64,000 bases of DNA. It comes from Paraspadella gotoi (Eukaryota > Chaetognatha). Made by a program: the position numbers and the translations under genes. The stretch lies in NCBI GenBank assembly GCA_051294375.1, contig CM119267.1, forward strand, positions 2,660,887 through 2,724,886. Reading direction: 5' to 3'. Position 1 is the stretch's first letter. Each line of letters opens with the position of its first letter. This document shows, in pieces, positions 25,195-37,789 of this stretch. The notes below the pieces were generated by a model. It searched no databases, was not told the origin of the DNA, and was given only the letters and a program-made list of their open reading frames with translations.

Positions 25195-25350
25195 CTTTTC
25201 TTTTTTTTTAGTAGCGTCGCGAGACACATGAGGGTCGGTCTGTCTGTCTGTCTGTCGGTCCGTCGGTCCCACTTATATTAAAAATGCAAATATCTCGGTT
25301 AATACATTATAAATTGAGTTCATATTTGATATGAAAGTGAGTTACCATAA
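25195..25350 (+). repeat. GGTCGGTC dispersed family, copy
   Basis: Order of words: GTAGCGTCGCGAGACACATG, GGTCGGTC, four TCTG units, CGGTCCGTCGGTCCCACTTA and ATATCTCGG. The same order occurs at 61977-62090 and 8320-8400, and on the other strand at 5285-5360 and 57855-57950. Confidence 0.6.
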
Positions 25351-25748
25351 GAATTTTTATGTACATATGTCTCATACTTGTGTCACGTGATCACGTGAAA
25401 ATACGATCACATGACGCAAAATTCAAATCCGGCTTAAATTCGATTGTTATTTTGTTTATTTTTCTGAACCTGGAATCTGAATAACTGCTAGCGCTACCTT
25501 GTGTTTTGAAAAAGAACTAAAAAATAAAAGATCGAATTAGGATGCAGTGCCAAGGTTGTCACGTAATTACCCAAAAATACAGATGAAAAACAATCACGAC
25601 GGCGCAACACATTGGATTAACCGTTCTCGTCTTTTCATTTTTCTTTTCTTGTCGCTTTTCTCTTTTTCTCTTTTGTTGTTCTTTTGTCGCGAATTCTTCA
25701 CTTGCTTCGGGACGAATCACGCCATCGCGTGAGGAAAAAGAGAGAGAG

Positions 25749-26330
25749 NNNNNNNNNNNNNNNNNNNNNNNNNNNNNNCTCACTTACCCACCACTACCCA
25801 GAATCGCGACACGACATGTCCGACGCTCTTTTTCTCTCGATCCAATCGTCGGTCAAGTTAGCCGTCTCTCTCTCCTCTTCTCTCTCTCTCTCTCTTCTCT
25901 CTCTCTCCTCTCTCTCTTCTCTCTCTCTCTCGTCTCTCTCTCTCTGGGTAAGTTAGTGGGTGATGAGTTTTTAAGGAAAGGGGGGCGGGGCGAGAATGAG
26001 GATGAAAAATTTAAGAATTCGTTAATTTTTATCACATTTATCTTTTCTGCAATTGTAACAGTTTATAAAAACATTTAATTGATAGGAAAGTCAGGTGGGC
26101 TGGGAGTGAATAAAATCGATTGTCATTATCTTGTGAGAGTGATGGAAACCTTAAAACCACCAAAGCCTGTCCAAAGTCAGAGGCAAGATAGCTTGTTTAT
26201 TAAATGAAGAGATAATTTTTATATGGTTTATACTAATTTCACGAATAATTAATCATTGATATTTTTCATAAGTAATTCTTATTACTCATTCCAAATATTT
26301 TTAAAATCGCGATGATTCCTTTCCCATTTA
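25749..26330. other. 30-N gap, interrupted (TC)n, and GTCCAAAGTCAGG family copy 2
   Basis: N at 25749-25778, interrupted (TC)n at about 25866-25945. At 26100-26230 lies the best preserved copy of the GTCCAAAGTCAGG repeat (GAGAGTGATGGAAACCTTAA, AAAGCCTGTCCAAAGTCAGA, GATAGCTTGTTTATTAAATG). Confidence 0.55.
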
Positions 26331-26614
26331 TTTTTCCTTTTTTAATTTTTAATTTATTTTTCCTTTTTTCCTTTTTAATTTTTTTTTTCCTTTTTCCCTT
26401 TCCCATTTATTTTTCCTTTTTTCCCTTTTAATTTATTTTTCCTTTTTCCCTTTTCTATTTATTAATTTTATTTTCCCTTTTTTTCCTTTTTTCTTTTAAG
26501 TGACATTCATTCTAAAGACGTCATCCCTTTCTTCTCATTGTCTTCGGCGTCGGTTCGATTATCAGTCGGTCGGTCGGTCGTCGTCGTCAACAACGACTTA
26601 GATTCTCTTCGCTG

Positions 26615-26647
<33 letters not shown>

Positions 26648-26700
26648 ACAACGACTTAGATTCTCTTCGCTGGCGCCTCGAAAATCCGATCAATTCTTCC
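26330..26700. repeat. T/C-rich tandem repeat and a duplicated 60-base unit
   Basis: Irregular tandem TTTTTCCTTTTTCCC/TTTTAATTTATT units lie at about 26330-26495. At 26578-26674 a unit containing GTCAACAACGACTTAGATTC and TCTTCGCTGGCG occurs twice, each preceded by a (GTC)n run. Confidence 0.75.
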
Positions 26701-26789
26701 ATTTCCCCTCCTCTTCCTCCTCCTCCTCCTCCTCCTCTTTATACTCAAATCTCGTTCCTGTTTTCTCTTTTTTTATTTGTATCTATTAG

Positions 26790-26983
26790 TCGATGCTCTT
26801 TTGTCGCTTATATCGCGGGCGGTCGGCACGGATTTATATTTGACAAAAAAAAAAGTGTACAGTGGTGGGGAGAGTAAGGGGGGAGGAAGTTTGTTTAGAA
26901 ACGATGCCACCCACGATCATTGGAACCGAAAAAAAAACTTGACGCCGATTTCGGATGGCATCATCACCAATAAGGAGGCTCAG
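26790..26983 (+). CDS. Probable internal coding exon, protein unidentified
   Basis: A T-rich stretch ending in ATCTATTAG (acceptor, 26789) is followed by 194 bases open in one frame (two bases plus 64 codons), ending ...GAGGCTCAG before GTATCA (donor). The translation includes DALLSLISRAVGTDLYLTKK, then VYSGGESKGGGSLFRND, and ends ISDGIITNKEAQ. Both splice sites, a continuous frame and a mixed composition support a real exon. The poly-Ser that follows is the intronic (TCA/TCG)n run. I do not recognise the family. A GTAAGT donor-like word at 27187 may mark a short next exon (about 27166-27186). Confidence 0.45.
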
Positions 26984-27305
26984 GTATCACAATCGCTATC
27001 ATCGTCGTCATCATCGTCATCATCATCAATTGCTTGACCAGCTCTTTCGGTTTGATTGCTTGCTTGGTTTTTGTCCGTTATTTGGATCGTTTAGTTGTTT
27101 AATTGATTGATAGTTTGATTGCTCAGCTCGCTACCAAATTCCCTCTCTTCTTTATAAATTCCAGTTCGTTTCGTTGCGTCGGGCGAGTAAGTTCGACTAC
27201 TTAACCTCTCCCCCCCCCCCTCCCCCCCCTCGCCCAGCCTCCCTTCGTTTCGTCTCGGAAAAAAAAAAACTTTTTTCCTTCATTGAATTTAATCCCATTA
27301 AGAAG

Positions 27306-27342
<37 letters not shown>

Positions 27343-27720
27343 ACTCTCAGTCATACCTGCCCCTCTCTACCAGCCACTCCATAGCGCCTCTAATGGTGCT
27401 CTCCTCTCCTCTCTCTTCTCTCTCTCTCTCTTCTCACTCCTCTCTAGACTGGGCCAACGCAGAGAAGGTAAAAAAAAAAAGGGGGGGAAAACACTTTTCG
27501 GGCCTAAAGTAAATTTTAATGGGCAGGGATTACCGGTGGGAGAGAGAGAGAGAGAGAGGAAGAGAGAGGAGAAGAGGAGAGAGATAAAGAGCCCTTCAAT
27601 TCCCATTTTTCCCTCCCCTCCAACTTTGGTTTTGGAAAAGTAACTGGATAGAGCGTCGAATTTTTTTATGCTGAGGACGTTAATTTTGATTTACGCATCC
27701 TAGAACCGACATTAAAAAAG
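26984..27720. other. Spacer DNA with (TC)n tracts, no gene
   Basis: (TCA/TCG)n at 26996-27030, C-run near 27210-27230, (TC)n at 27309-27338 and 27400-27432, and (GA)n at 27538-27585. No additional exon is supported beyond the micro-exon possibility noted at 27166-27186. Confidence 0.45.
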
Positions 27721-28286
27721 AGACTTCTCTTCTTTCTCTCTCTCTCTCTCTCTCCTCTCTCTTTCTCTCTTCTCTCCCTCTCTCTCTCTCATTCTCTCCT
27801 TCTCTCTCTCTCTCTCTCTCTCCTCTCTCTCTGGGATTCAAACTGTCTGCAGACAAAAGAAACGAGATTAGATTCATTTCACGATCGGGAGAAAACAACA
27901 ACAACAACCAACAACAACAACAACAACAAACAACACCCAACAACAACAACAACAACAACAACAACACAACAACACAAGGCAATATTTCGAATTCAAAAGT
28001 TATCGAATTTAACGCGTCTCTCTCACTCTGCTCTCTATCCTCTCTGTCTCTCATTTCTATCTCCCTCTCTGTTGCTCTCTTCCTCAGTTCTCTCAATCTG
28101 TCTCTCAATCTGTTCTCTACTCTGTCTCTCACCCTGTCTCTCACCTTAGCCGAAGATAAACAGAAAAAGTGCCATTTAAATTTAAAGTTTTCATCGATGG
28201 TCTGAATTTAAATCGTTTTGCGTCGAAACGTACTTTGGCGGCTTCCAGTTCTATTATCTCTCACGAGCGACCTCGCCAATCATTTC

Positions 28287-28800
28287 GGCCTTTATTTTCT
28301 CAGGAATGCCTCGTTTTATGGTTTAAATGTCGCGTTTTTAAATGTTAGGATTAAGGAATCGGATAGTTGATTAAAATTCAGAGATAAATTTTGTAATTTA
28401 AGGTTTGGGATTAGGTTTCGAGGTAATTGTTAAAGGTTAGGGATATATATTAGGGCTCTAATTCTACCACTGCCACCACATTTTAAGGAAAAACTTATAG
28501 ATTTTTTTTTTAGATTAAATGGTGATGGCGAGACACGGGCAGGAGTCCCTTAATAAATATTACTTTATCTACAACAAACTAAGGTCTATATATCGTCTAT
28601 GGGAAGAGGATCGGTGGTAAGTGCGTCAATTTAACCATTCCAATTGATTCTGCAAGCCGGTTCTGGTTCCATCTCGACAATAGGTTTTTTGGAAAATTCC
28701 ATTCCATGCGAGAGATCATCCGACCCGATGATATTAAATATAAAAATTCAAGTTCGCTGATACAAGAACCCGAAATGGGCAATCTCCGAAAAGAGAGCCC
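28287..28800 (-). mobile_element. MITE-like element with TTAGG-rich interior, right-arm partner of copy B
   Basis: Begins GGCCTTTATTTTCTCAGGAA (reverse of the 3' end) and ends near CTCCGAAAAGAGAGCCC, mirroring 18707-19199 with indels. The interior contains GGATTAGGTTTCG and AGGGCTC words. No open frame for a transposase. Confidence 0.5.
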
Positions 28801-29052
28801 AACAATTTCCCCCCCCCACAATGAAAAGTATTAAACCTTTTTTCTCTTTTATTAATAAAACTAAAAACTGAAATTGTAGCCCAGAAAAAAAAAATAGACT
28901 GTCTGGGTGTTTAATGATTTCGCTCGTCGGTTCGAATCTTTCGCGCCCTCGGACTCTACTTTTTTAATTTAAAACTTATTATTTTATCAATTTTGTTTTG
29001 TTGTTTTTTCCAATTTTTCATAAGGAAAATATATTTTTGTGTTCATCGGAGG

Positions 29053-29059
29053 GAGAGAG

Positions 29060-29133
<74 letters not shown>

Positions 29134-29150
29134 GAGAGTGGAGAAATTAA
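29053..29150. repeat. (GA)n microsatellite
   Basis: Interrupted (GA)n of about 90 bases, opposite the (GA)n/N gap region at 16360-16412 and continuous with the copy boundary. Confidence 0.8.
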
Positions 29151-29599
29151 GGAAGCCCTTTCCTTTTTAAGTTTTTTTTTTTTTTACAATGACAGCGTCG
29201 ACGAACGATAATAGTACAAAAATAGATGCCAAACAATTTTAGTGTTTATAAAAGTTTTTGGTGATAATTGCTAATCGGCCTCCGCCTCTCGACGAGTTTG
29301 GGTTATTTAACTTGTAAAAAGGACTAAATGGGATGAAGGATAAGAAAATTTGTTGACTGTCACCTCTCTCTCGCTCTCTCTCTCTCTCTCCTCTCTCTCT
29401 TCTCTCTCTCTCTCTCTCTGCTCTCTCTCCCCACATTTTTTTTCTACGAATCTGGCGCCGATTCCAGGCGCCAATGTCAAAGGATATCTCCGCCGCCGAC
29501 GTAATTGGAAAGCGGACGACGACGGACGGAGACGACGGACGACTTGGAGAGGAAGAGGGCCACACTGGCGGGCGACGGAGGCGAGGAGCAATTTTCTGT

Positions 29600-29618
29600 C
29601 GCCAACTGGAGGATCGAG

Positions 29619-29662
<44 letters not shown>

Positions 29663-30177
29663 ACGACGACAACTTACCGTCTATCATTCGAAAGACCTCA
29701 TTGTTATGAAAATGCGATCATCAGAAAAGGTGACCCGACTTGACAGGCGAGGGCGACACACGGCGTCGACGACGACGACGACGACGACGATGACGATGAC
29801 GACGACGACGAGGACGACGAGGACCTGTGGTCAGGTTTGTACCAGAGCTATCAGCGATAATGAGAATCTTATAGAGACGCACTTTCTATTGGTGGCGAAA
29901 TAAGCAAGTTTTGCATAACCTGTATAATTCTATTTATCAAAAAATATTAAAACTATTTGAGATAAATATTAATAGTATTTTCTTAAAATTATAAATTACT
30001 GATAAAAGAAGAAAAAAGAAAAAAAGAAAAAAAAGAAAAAAAATTTTTTCGTAGTGAATTAAGTTCGATTTTCGGATTTTTAATCTTTAGGAGAAAAAGT
30101 CTTGAGACAGATGGACCAATCCCCCAGGCTCACTCGAAGGGGTGAGACGACGACGACGGACGAGACGGACGACGACA

Positions 30178-30245
<68 letters not shown>

Positions 30246-30250
30246 ACGAC
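29600..30250. repeat. (GAC)n microsatellites of the right arm
   Basis: (GAC)n at about 29620-29660, 29768-29823 (with GAT/GAG interruptions) and 30150-30245. The interval 29670-30130 between them matches 15245-15620 in reverse. Acidic or Thr-rich frames are repeat artefacts. Confidence 0.85.
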
Positions 30251-30849
30251 TCGTGCTCGGGATCAAAGCCACAAAGTTATCGGAACTCAAAAATACGTTG
30301 ATGCCCCGTTTTTTTTTTTATCTTGAGACTTCGCGATTCCTTACCATCATATCTTCTTTATGGCTCTCCCTGTTCTCTGTCTCTCCTTGTCTCTTGTCTC
30401 TCTCTCTCTCTCTCTCTCTCACTCACTTTTTTTCTCGCTAATACAGGTACGCCAACAAATACAATCGCTCGCCACCGTAGGAAGACCAGCATTCATAGGA
30501 AACATAAGAAAAGAAAAATATATCCGTCAGCAAAAAACAGTTCTAATCTAATTCTAATCTTATTGAATTTCTATTATTCCACTTCTTCATTCCTATCTTC
30601 ATATTCTAATTTCTTATCTACTGTGAAACCGGACCCTTCAAAAAAAAAACCAAATTAACAGTCGAGTTTTTGTTCCTCGAGCTTTTTTTAAAAACTCTCA
30701 ACTCTCTTCTCCCTCTCCTCCTCCTTCCTCCTCCACTTCCTCCTCCCCGTAATTTAATTTGCCCCGACGAGACCGTGACAAATTCGTCGTCGAGTCAAAA
30801 AAGTCGAAATGAAACCATGAAATCGGAATGAAGGAAGAAACTGAAAGCC

Positions 30850-30899
30850 CGCGGCCCGTTTGGCCGCCCCGAATGAGGAGAGAGGAGACGAGAGAGAGA

Positions 30900-30935
<36 letters not shown>

Positions 30936-31180
30936 ATGAGAGAGAGAGTGAGAGATGAGCAGAGAGAGAGAGAGAGTATCAAAAGGCACGAGAACATTCA
31001 AATAGCTCCTCCTTAGTTACCCTAAGAAAAAGTGATCGAGACACACAGATAGCACTCGGAAAATAAATTGAATAAATTTAAGTTAAAGAGAGAGAGGAGA
31101 GAGAGAGAGAGAGAGGACGAGAGAGAGAGGAGGAGACGAGAGAGAGTATCAAAAGCCACGAGACATTCAAATAGCTCCTC
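30850..31180. repeat. (GA)n tracts with a duplicated flank
   Basis: (GA)n-rich blocks lie at 30880-30980 and 31085-31148. Each is followed by TATCAAAAG(G/C)CACGAGA, then CATTCAAATAGCTCCTCC, so the roughly 170-base local duplication seen in the left arm (14171-14430) is present here too. Confidence 0.65.
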
Positions 31181-31499
31181 CTTTAGGTTCACCCTAAGAA
31201 AAAGACCGAGACCACACAGATAGCACTCGGAAAATAAATTGAATAAAATTTAAGTAAAATAACTTGAGAAATTAGTTCTCGTTAAAGATAAATATATCTA
31301 GATAAAGATAAAGACCAAGGCCAAAAAGAGTCTACGAATTAAAGTTCGATCTTTTGAATTTGAAATCGTGAATCAAGGTGACACCGAACGACCTAATTTC
31401 GTCGCCCTGACTGCCTCAAACTCCATTAGGACTTTCTATCCATTTCTTTACCTTATTTCTATCCTTTCTCTCCTCCTGCGTGACTTTGTTAAACCAGTT

Positions 31500-31860
31500 T
31501 ATTCTTTCGTTCTGTTTATTCTCTTTCATTGGTGAACGTGGATATTTGTCTCTCCGCTGATTTCCACGTTGGAACCGCTTCCACGAGACCTTAGATAAAA
31601 AACCAATTGTCTCTCTGACTGGGGGCCCACTTCGAAATTTTTCTTCCAGTCTGTAATTTCAATCTTTGATAGATCGTCGTCGTCGCTCTCATCGTCGTCG
31701 TTGTCATCGTCGTAAATTTCTCCCGCATTTTTTCCGATAAAAATCGGCGAATGCGACTTTTGTTTTTGGGATTCGAGGCGGCGCCGCGTCGATCCAAGAT
31801 ACTTCTCGATTCCCTTTACAGTTGTCGATCCCGATTTTAGTTTTCTTTCTTTATTTTATC
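31500..31860 (-). pseudogene. Right-arm copy of the acidic open frame
   Basis: On the minus strand this copy reads, in one frame, SHSPIFIGKNAGEIY, an Asp/Asn/Glu run, LSKIEITDWKKNFEVG, RQLVFYLRSRGSGSNVEISG, TNIHVHQ and stop. That is about 75 residues of protein-like composition. The left copy (13470-13895) breaks this frame but opens another. Without a clean consensus I cannot say which frame, if either, is real. Confidence 0.28.
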
Positions 31861-32039
31861 GGACCTTCCATTCCTCCTTTAAAAACCCCCTGAGTGAACG
31901 ACGAAGACGACGACGACGACCGAACGGCGGCGGCGGCGGCACCCACCGCTGAGAGAAGGCGCCAAAGAGGTAAACCAATTAATGACACCATCAGAGCCGG
32001 GGCGAGAAGATTTTTAAAATAAAATTCATTTTTCAAATT

Positions 32040-32174
32040 CCTCTCTTCGTCTCGTCTCTCTCTTCTCTCTCTTTCCTCTCTCACTCTTTTTTCCCTTTTT
32101 TTATTAATCTCTCGTTTTTGTTCCTTGAGTTGTCGGCGAGAACGAGAGAAAGAGAGAAAGAGAGAGAGAGAGAG

Positions 32175-32216
<42 letters not shown>

Positions 32217-32430
32217 AGAGAGATTTTATCTTTTGATGCTCAACAGACATTTAAGAGGTAAGTTAATTTGAAGCAAATGCGTTCTAAGAAATTGGAAGAA
32301 GAGACGAGTAGACAAGTTAATTCGAAGGTAGCGTCAGAGAGAGAGGAGAGAGAGAGAGAAGATAGAGAGAGAGGAGAGAGAGAGAGAGAGAGAGAGAGAA
32401 GAGATGATGAGAGAGAGAAGAAGAGAGTCG
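32040..32430. repeat. (TC)n and (GA)n tracts
   Basis: Right-arm counterparts of the tracts at 13063-13440, in reverse order, shortened and interrupted. Confidence 0.7.
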
Positions 32431-33216
32431 GCTGTCAAAGAATTTTTAATCGTTAAATCGTGCTGAAGGGAAAGCTTTAAAGATTTGCGGGATTTTTAAA
32501 CTGAAATAGAAGAAAACAAAGAAGAAATACATAAAAAATATTTATTTAATTTGAATAAATTTATGATATTATATTTTTAAATGAATTAATATTTATATTA
32601 TATTTATATTTTTTTTTTTTTTTTTTATTTTTTTTTTTTCCATTTGCCAAAAGGTCGACTCGGGTCAGAAAGACGGATCAATCTCATTGAGTTTTTAAAT
32701 GCAATATACAGTTAGGCGCGCCAAATGTATTGATTAAATACTGAGTCAGCTGATGTCATTGATTAATTTTAAGGACTTACCTCTTTTGATGACTCATCTC
32801 AAATTGGCCGCCGCAGACGAAAACGTCTACCCCAACGGCGCGCCCTTCGTCAAAGCAGCAGGTTTCGCAGACAGGGAAATCCAAAGTTATAGACAGCGCC
32901 ATAAGACTAAAGGGGGGCGCTTAGTTAATAATGTTTCGGTTGGGCGCCAATAAAGGGTGGGCCGCTAGTGGCTGACCTCGATGATTTCGATCGCCAGGGC
33001 GTCCGGGCGGTCTTCATTAGCGTCCACTCTCCAGGTGGAGTGCGGTCTGTGGGGAGTGTGCCTCTGAATTTTTGGTTCAATTTGTTCGCCGCTTAAAGAA
33101 CATTCTCTTCCGCTGAATGAAGCTGAATTTGTTAAATTTTGCGCGAAGGAATTTCACCATGCATTTTTTCGAACACTTTCATTGCACTACCTGCTTAACT
33201 TCATATGTTATCTCTT

Positions 33217-36200
33217 CTTCGGCCTTATTTTCCCAGAAACAACCCATTTTATCTAAAATTCGGAATTAGGTTTAGGCCATAGCCGATGAAATTTAAATGT
33301 TAATGAATACAGCGTAAAAATAAATCCTATCATGACCATACACGGTTCCTTTTTACATCGGATTTAAATTCGCATTGGAGTTGCACAAGAATGAGATTGG
33401 TTCCCGGGATACGTTTCCGGACCTTTAGGGCTACACAAAAAAAAAAAGGGTAATCAAATTTTTCCTAATGACAGTTTTTTTTATAAATTAATATTAAATA
33501 GCTATATAAAATTAATAATAGTAAATAAATCAAAAAATCTAAAACAATGGTTTAAATTTTTAAAAAATGAAAATATCAGTGCATCATCCATAATCCTATG
33601 AACAATTTTCTTTCGTTTGGTCCATAACCTATTATTCTATCTTTAATTAGTTTAATTGTAATTAATTTTTCTTATAAAATATTATTTAATTTTTTTTCAA
33701 AAAATTTTTAAATAAAAAAAAATTATAACTATGCCAAATTGATTGAAGAAAAATCTTATATATATAAGGACATTACCTACCTAATATAGCGCCTTCAAAT
33801 ACATATATAGTAAGTTTATTATGATGATGTTTTGACATAGAAATAAATAATTTATTAAAATAATATATGAAAAAATTTTAACTTTTGAATTCTTTTTTTC
33901 GCACTAATTAAGCATAATTTATATTAATTGTTCATTGATGCTTTTAATAGCTACTGGTTCAGTTGTATCCCCAGCTTTCATTCTCAATTATAAATGAATG
34001 TTTATAACTTCTCTATTCTTTAATAATACTGCTGCTATATTACTTACTTTGACAAAATCAAAAAACTACTGATATTAAAAATGGTGAGTGTGATGAAACA
34101 GACAAAAACTTTTTAAAATCACATGCGCTATTTAATTGTTTGAATGATATAATATATACCTTTGGGACAAAATTCAAAAAGTTTCTAAAACAATCCCAAA
34201 ACTTGACATTTTAAGGTTCAAATGTTATAAATAATTGATATTTCGGGACTGCTTTGTAGGTTTTAACTAATTCGAGTAGCCTCTTAATATGACAGAAAAG
34301 CAGCTACTATTTAACAGTTTTTTTATTTGGAGTGGGCATCAAAGTTCTTAATACATATTAACATCAGTATATGTAAGTATAGTAGATTCCTCTAAGATTT
34401 TTTAATTTTGAAACATTTTACTTTTTTTCCATATTTTTTTGACACGCAAAACGTTTCTTTGATTACGCTAAAGAGAATGTAAAATAAAAAAATAAAAATA
34501 AATAGTACCAATAGTTAGAGTTTGTCGTAGAATAGAATAAAAAAAACCTTGTTTAAAATTTTGATTGGGAATCGGGTAAATAAGGCTTACCAACGGCATA
34601 TCTCCATGCTGGTCATTCTCTCAATTAATTTTTTTAATTAATACATTTGAAAGGGAAAAAACAGAAAATTCAGACTGCAGGCGGTGGCCCATTTAAAGGG
34701 TAGAGAAAATCTGTACATAGTGGCATGATATAATGGACATTTTATGTCTTAGCGTAATGGGGGCAGTAAAGAAACCTTAAAAAATGAAATCATTAAGTCA
34801 GTCAATGAACCCTTTTTCGCCGAATTTTTTTTTTTCTTAATTAAAATGGACGTGATAATAATAGAAGTCAAATTCACCTTTATACAGGTTGTTATATTTA
34901 AAAGAAAGCATTAGACAATTACAATTCAACTACAATGATGTCTTGCTTTTGTCAAAATATGTCAGCAGTAGAATTTTTTAAGAAAATTTTATTATTACGA
35001 TAAACAGCAGTATTATCAAGCTTTTGCTTTGCAGTTGAAGATAAGAAAAATTGATTATTTTTTTTCACAAGACAAGAAGGTAGACGTCAGACTGTTTATA
35101 TCAAGCTGAAAAAATTTTATTATTTATCATTTTATCATAATAAAAAATATTTTCTATTCAAGCTACTACAAATCTTTTTTGCTTGTTTCTTATTTTAACT
35201 AAAAATACAAGCAAAAAGTTTAAAAGAGGAGAAAATTTAATGATAATTAAATGCTTAATTCAGACTTTCCTCTTTCAATTGTACAAAAGAAAAACAAAAA
35301 AATTTCCCATTTGCCTTCATTGAAATTTTAATGCAACGTATACTTTTAACTCGTATTTAAATAAAACTGTGAAAGATTTATGGATAAAATTTAAACAAAA
35401 ACTGTTCTAGAAATGTTCTATGTCCCATGATTAGGGCTTAATTTGATCCACACCTACCTGTTCCTATCTTTTTTTTCAAAGATATCATCAAGAAAAATAA
35501 CTTTTATTACTTTTTTGCATCCTTGCAGTTTTTTTAACACAACAACTTTTGGCCTTAAAAATGTCTAGTTGGGATTGTTAAAACTTTTTACAATATTGTC
35601 CAAGGATAATATAATAATCACTCCACAAAATAAACTAGCATACGATTTAAAAAAAAGTTTTCGTCTGTTTCATACATAATTTAATATCAAGTAACTTTTT
35701 GGATTTTCTAAAAGTAAAGTAACATATACGGCAGTCACGTATTACTAAAACATAAAAAGTTATCAATTAATTATAATTGAAAAGGAATACAACTGACCCA
35801 GTAGCTATTAAGCATCGAATTGAACAATAATTAACAAATATGTTTATTATGCTAAAAAAATTCAAGTTATAAATTTTTCATATATTAATTATTTAATTAT
35901 TTATTTTCTATATCAAACATACATCATAATAACTTACTATATATGTATTGAAAGCCTATGATTTAGGTAGTAAGTCCATTATAAATATAAATTTTCTTCA
36001 ATCATTTGCATAGTCTACTATAATTTTTTTAATTTTTAAAATATTGAAAAAAGTTAAAAATAAATTTTAATAAAGAAAAATTAATTACAAAAAAAACTCA
36101 TCTAAGATCAGAATAATGGTAGGATCAAGACGAAGAAGAAATGTTCAGAATATGGCATGATGCATGAGTATTTTCATTTTTTAAAAATATTTAAAACCAT

Positions 36201-37457
36201 TTTTTAATTTTTTTATCTACTTATTGATTTTTATATGCTAATTTTAATATTAATTTATAAAAAAACTGTCATTAGGAAAAATTTGATACCCTTTTTTTTT
36301 TGTGTTAGCCCAAAGTCCGGAAACATATCCCGGGACATCTCATTCTTGTGCGCACTCCATGCCGATTAATCGCATGTAAAAAGGAACCGTGCATAGATTA
36401 TGATATTAAAAGATTTTGTCAAAAATGCTTTCTTCTGAGGTACTCGCCTAATTTAAAAAATATTATATTACTATATAGAGCAAAAAATATTTTTTAAAAT
36501 CTTAAAATTTTGTCATGGATTCTATAGAGCATAAAAAATTAAACAAGAAATATAATTACAGCTTTTTAAAAATTCTTCACGTTTTCTAAGTATGAAAATA
36601 TAAAAAAAACTGATAAAATTCATCAAAACTGATGATGATGATGATTTTTTATAGTTTTTCTCTATTTGACACACTTATCGTAAAAATATTAAAAAAGATC
36701 ATACTTGTGTAGACAAACTTTTCTGAGCTATCGAATATTGGTCTTAAAATTAAAAATTCAAAAAAAATTTTTGGCCCTTCCTATCTATAAATAATATTAA
36801 AAAATTAATTACTAGGGTATAGAGGCCATATTAAGAAATTTTTGTCCATTGGAAAGTATTTCTTAAAAATGCTAAAATATCGTTTGAGAATGTACTCACT
36901 CTAAATTTTTTGGACTCACCCCATGAGTGCGGTACCCCTAATTAGGGTTTAGCGATTAAAGTTAGGGATTGGTTAGTGATTAAAGGTCTTGGTTTTGAGT
37001 TAAAGATAAAAGACGTGGGTCAGAAAGGAAATTATGAATAATTGGTTTTAGGGTTTTGGTTAGAGTTAGGGATTATGGTTTAGGAGTTTGATATAGTGAG
37101 TCAGGCACTGCAATATGTTCACCCCCAAGCTATAGCATTTATACTCTTAGTTATGACCCGGTAATAAATAGCTCTTGCAATTAGGTACCGTAATTGATCT
37201 CAATGGTACTAACTCCCTTCAGGAAGCGTTAAAAACGGCCATATCTTTTGGAAAAACCCTTCAAGCCTGGTTCCAAGCCCAGGCCTTTCCTTGGCGTTAG
37301 AGGCTTAAAGAAGTTGCGGAATAGTCAACTTCAAGCCCCACTTAGCGCTTTATCCACATTAGGTTTAAACCTAGTTCAACTTGTAAAAATATTAAACAAA
37401 AAATTAACTTCTGGGTAAACAACAATGGGGCACTTCTCAGAAAAACAGAAGCCCTTT
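33217..37457 (-). mobile_element. MITE-like element, right-arm partner of copy A, split by an insertion
   Basis: The outer parts (33217-33274 and 36940-37457) are the reverse complement of 11784-12324: GGCCTTATTTTCCCAGAA at the left end and TTCTCAGAAAAACAGAAGCC at the right. They are interrupted by the 3.67 kb palindromic segment. The right part has GATTAGGGTTTAG-like words. Confidence 0.55.
33275..36939. mobile_element. 3.7 kb palindromic (foldback-like) insertion
   Basis: The insertion is absent from the left arm, where AATTAGGTTAGCGATT is continuous (reverse of 12270). It is flanked by AATTAGGTTTA (33264-33274) and AATTAGGGTTTA (36940-36951), a probable target duplication of about 10 bases. 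The inside is a long inverted repeat: 33330-34330 pairs with 36430-35480 (for example CACGGTTCCTTTTTACAT at 33342 versus ATGTAAAAAGGAACCGTG at 36374, and TTTTTCCTAATGACAGTTTT on both arms), with increasing divergence toward the centre. The right side has about 500 extra bases. No ORF of 60 codons is present. A 9-11 base duplication with long inverted repeats recalls Mutator-like or Foldback elements; a palindromic-read artefact is the alternative. Confidence 0.55.
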
Positions 37458-37789
37458 TAAAGTTTATTAAAAACCATAAATAAAAATAAAATCAACCAAA
37501 AGAAACTTGTCAAATGCAGAATATCTCGTCAAATTTAAAAACTCCAAGCATTCAAAGGCAAAGATATAAACTTTCGTCATTTTTTTAGCCAAAATAATCA
37601 ATCGATCGATTTCCCTTTTCTTGTTCTTCGCTCCGTCCTTCCGTCTCCGTCCGTTCCTCTCTGTCTCTATTTCTGTTTCCGAGCCATTTTCTCTTCCCCT
37701 TTTTACTTGGATGTGTTTTCGTCCAGAGTGTGCGAACTATAGCTAAGGGGGCCCGAAGAGAGACCGATTTTCAGCGAAGAAAGAATCTT

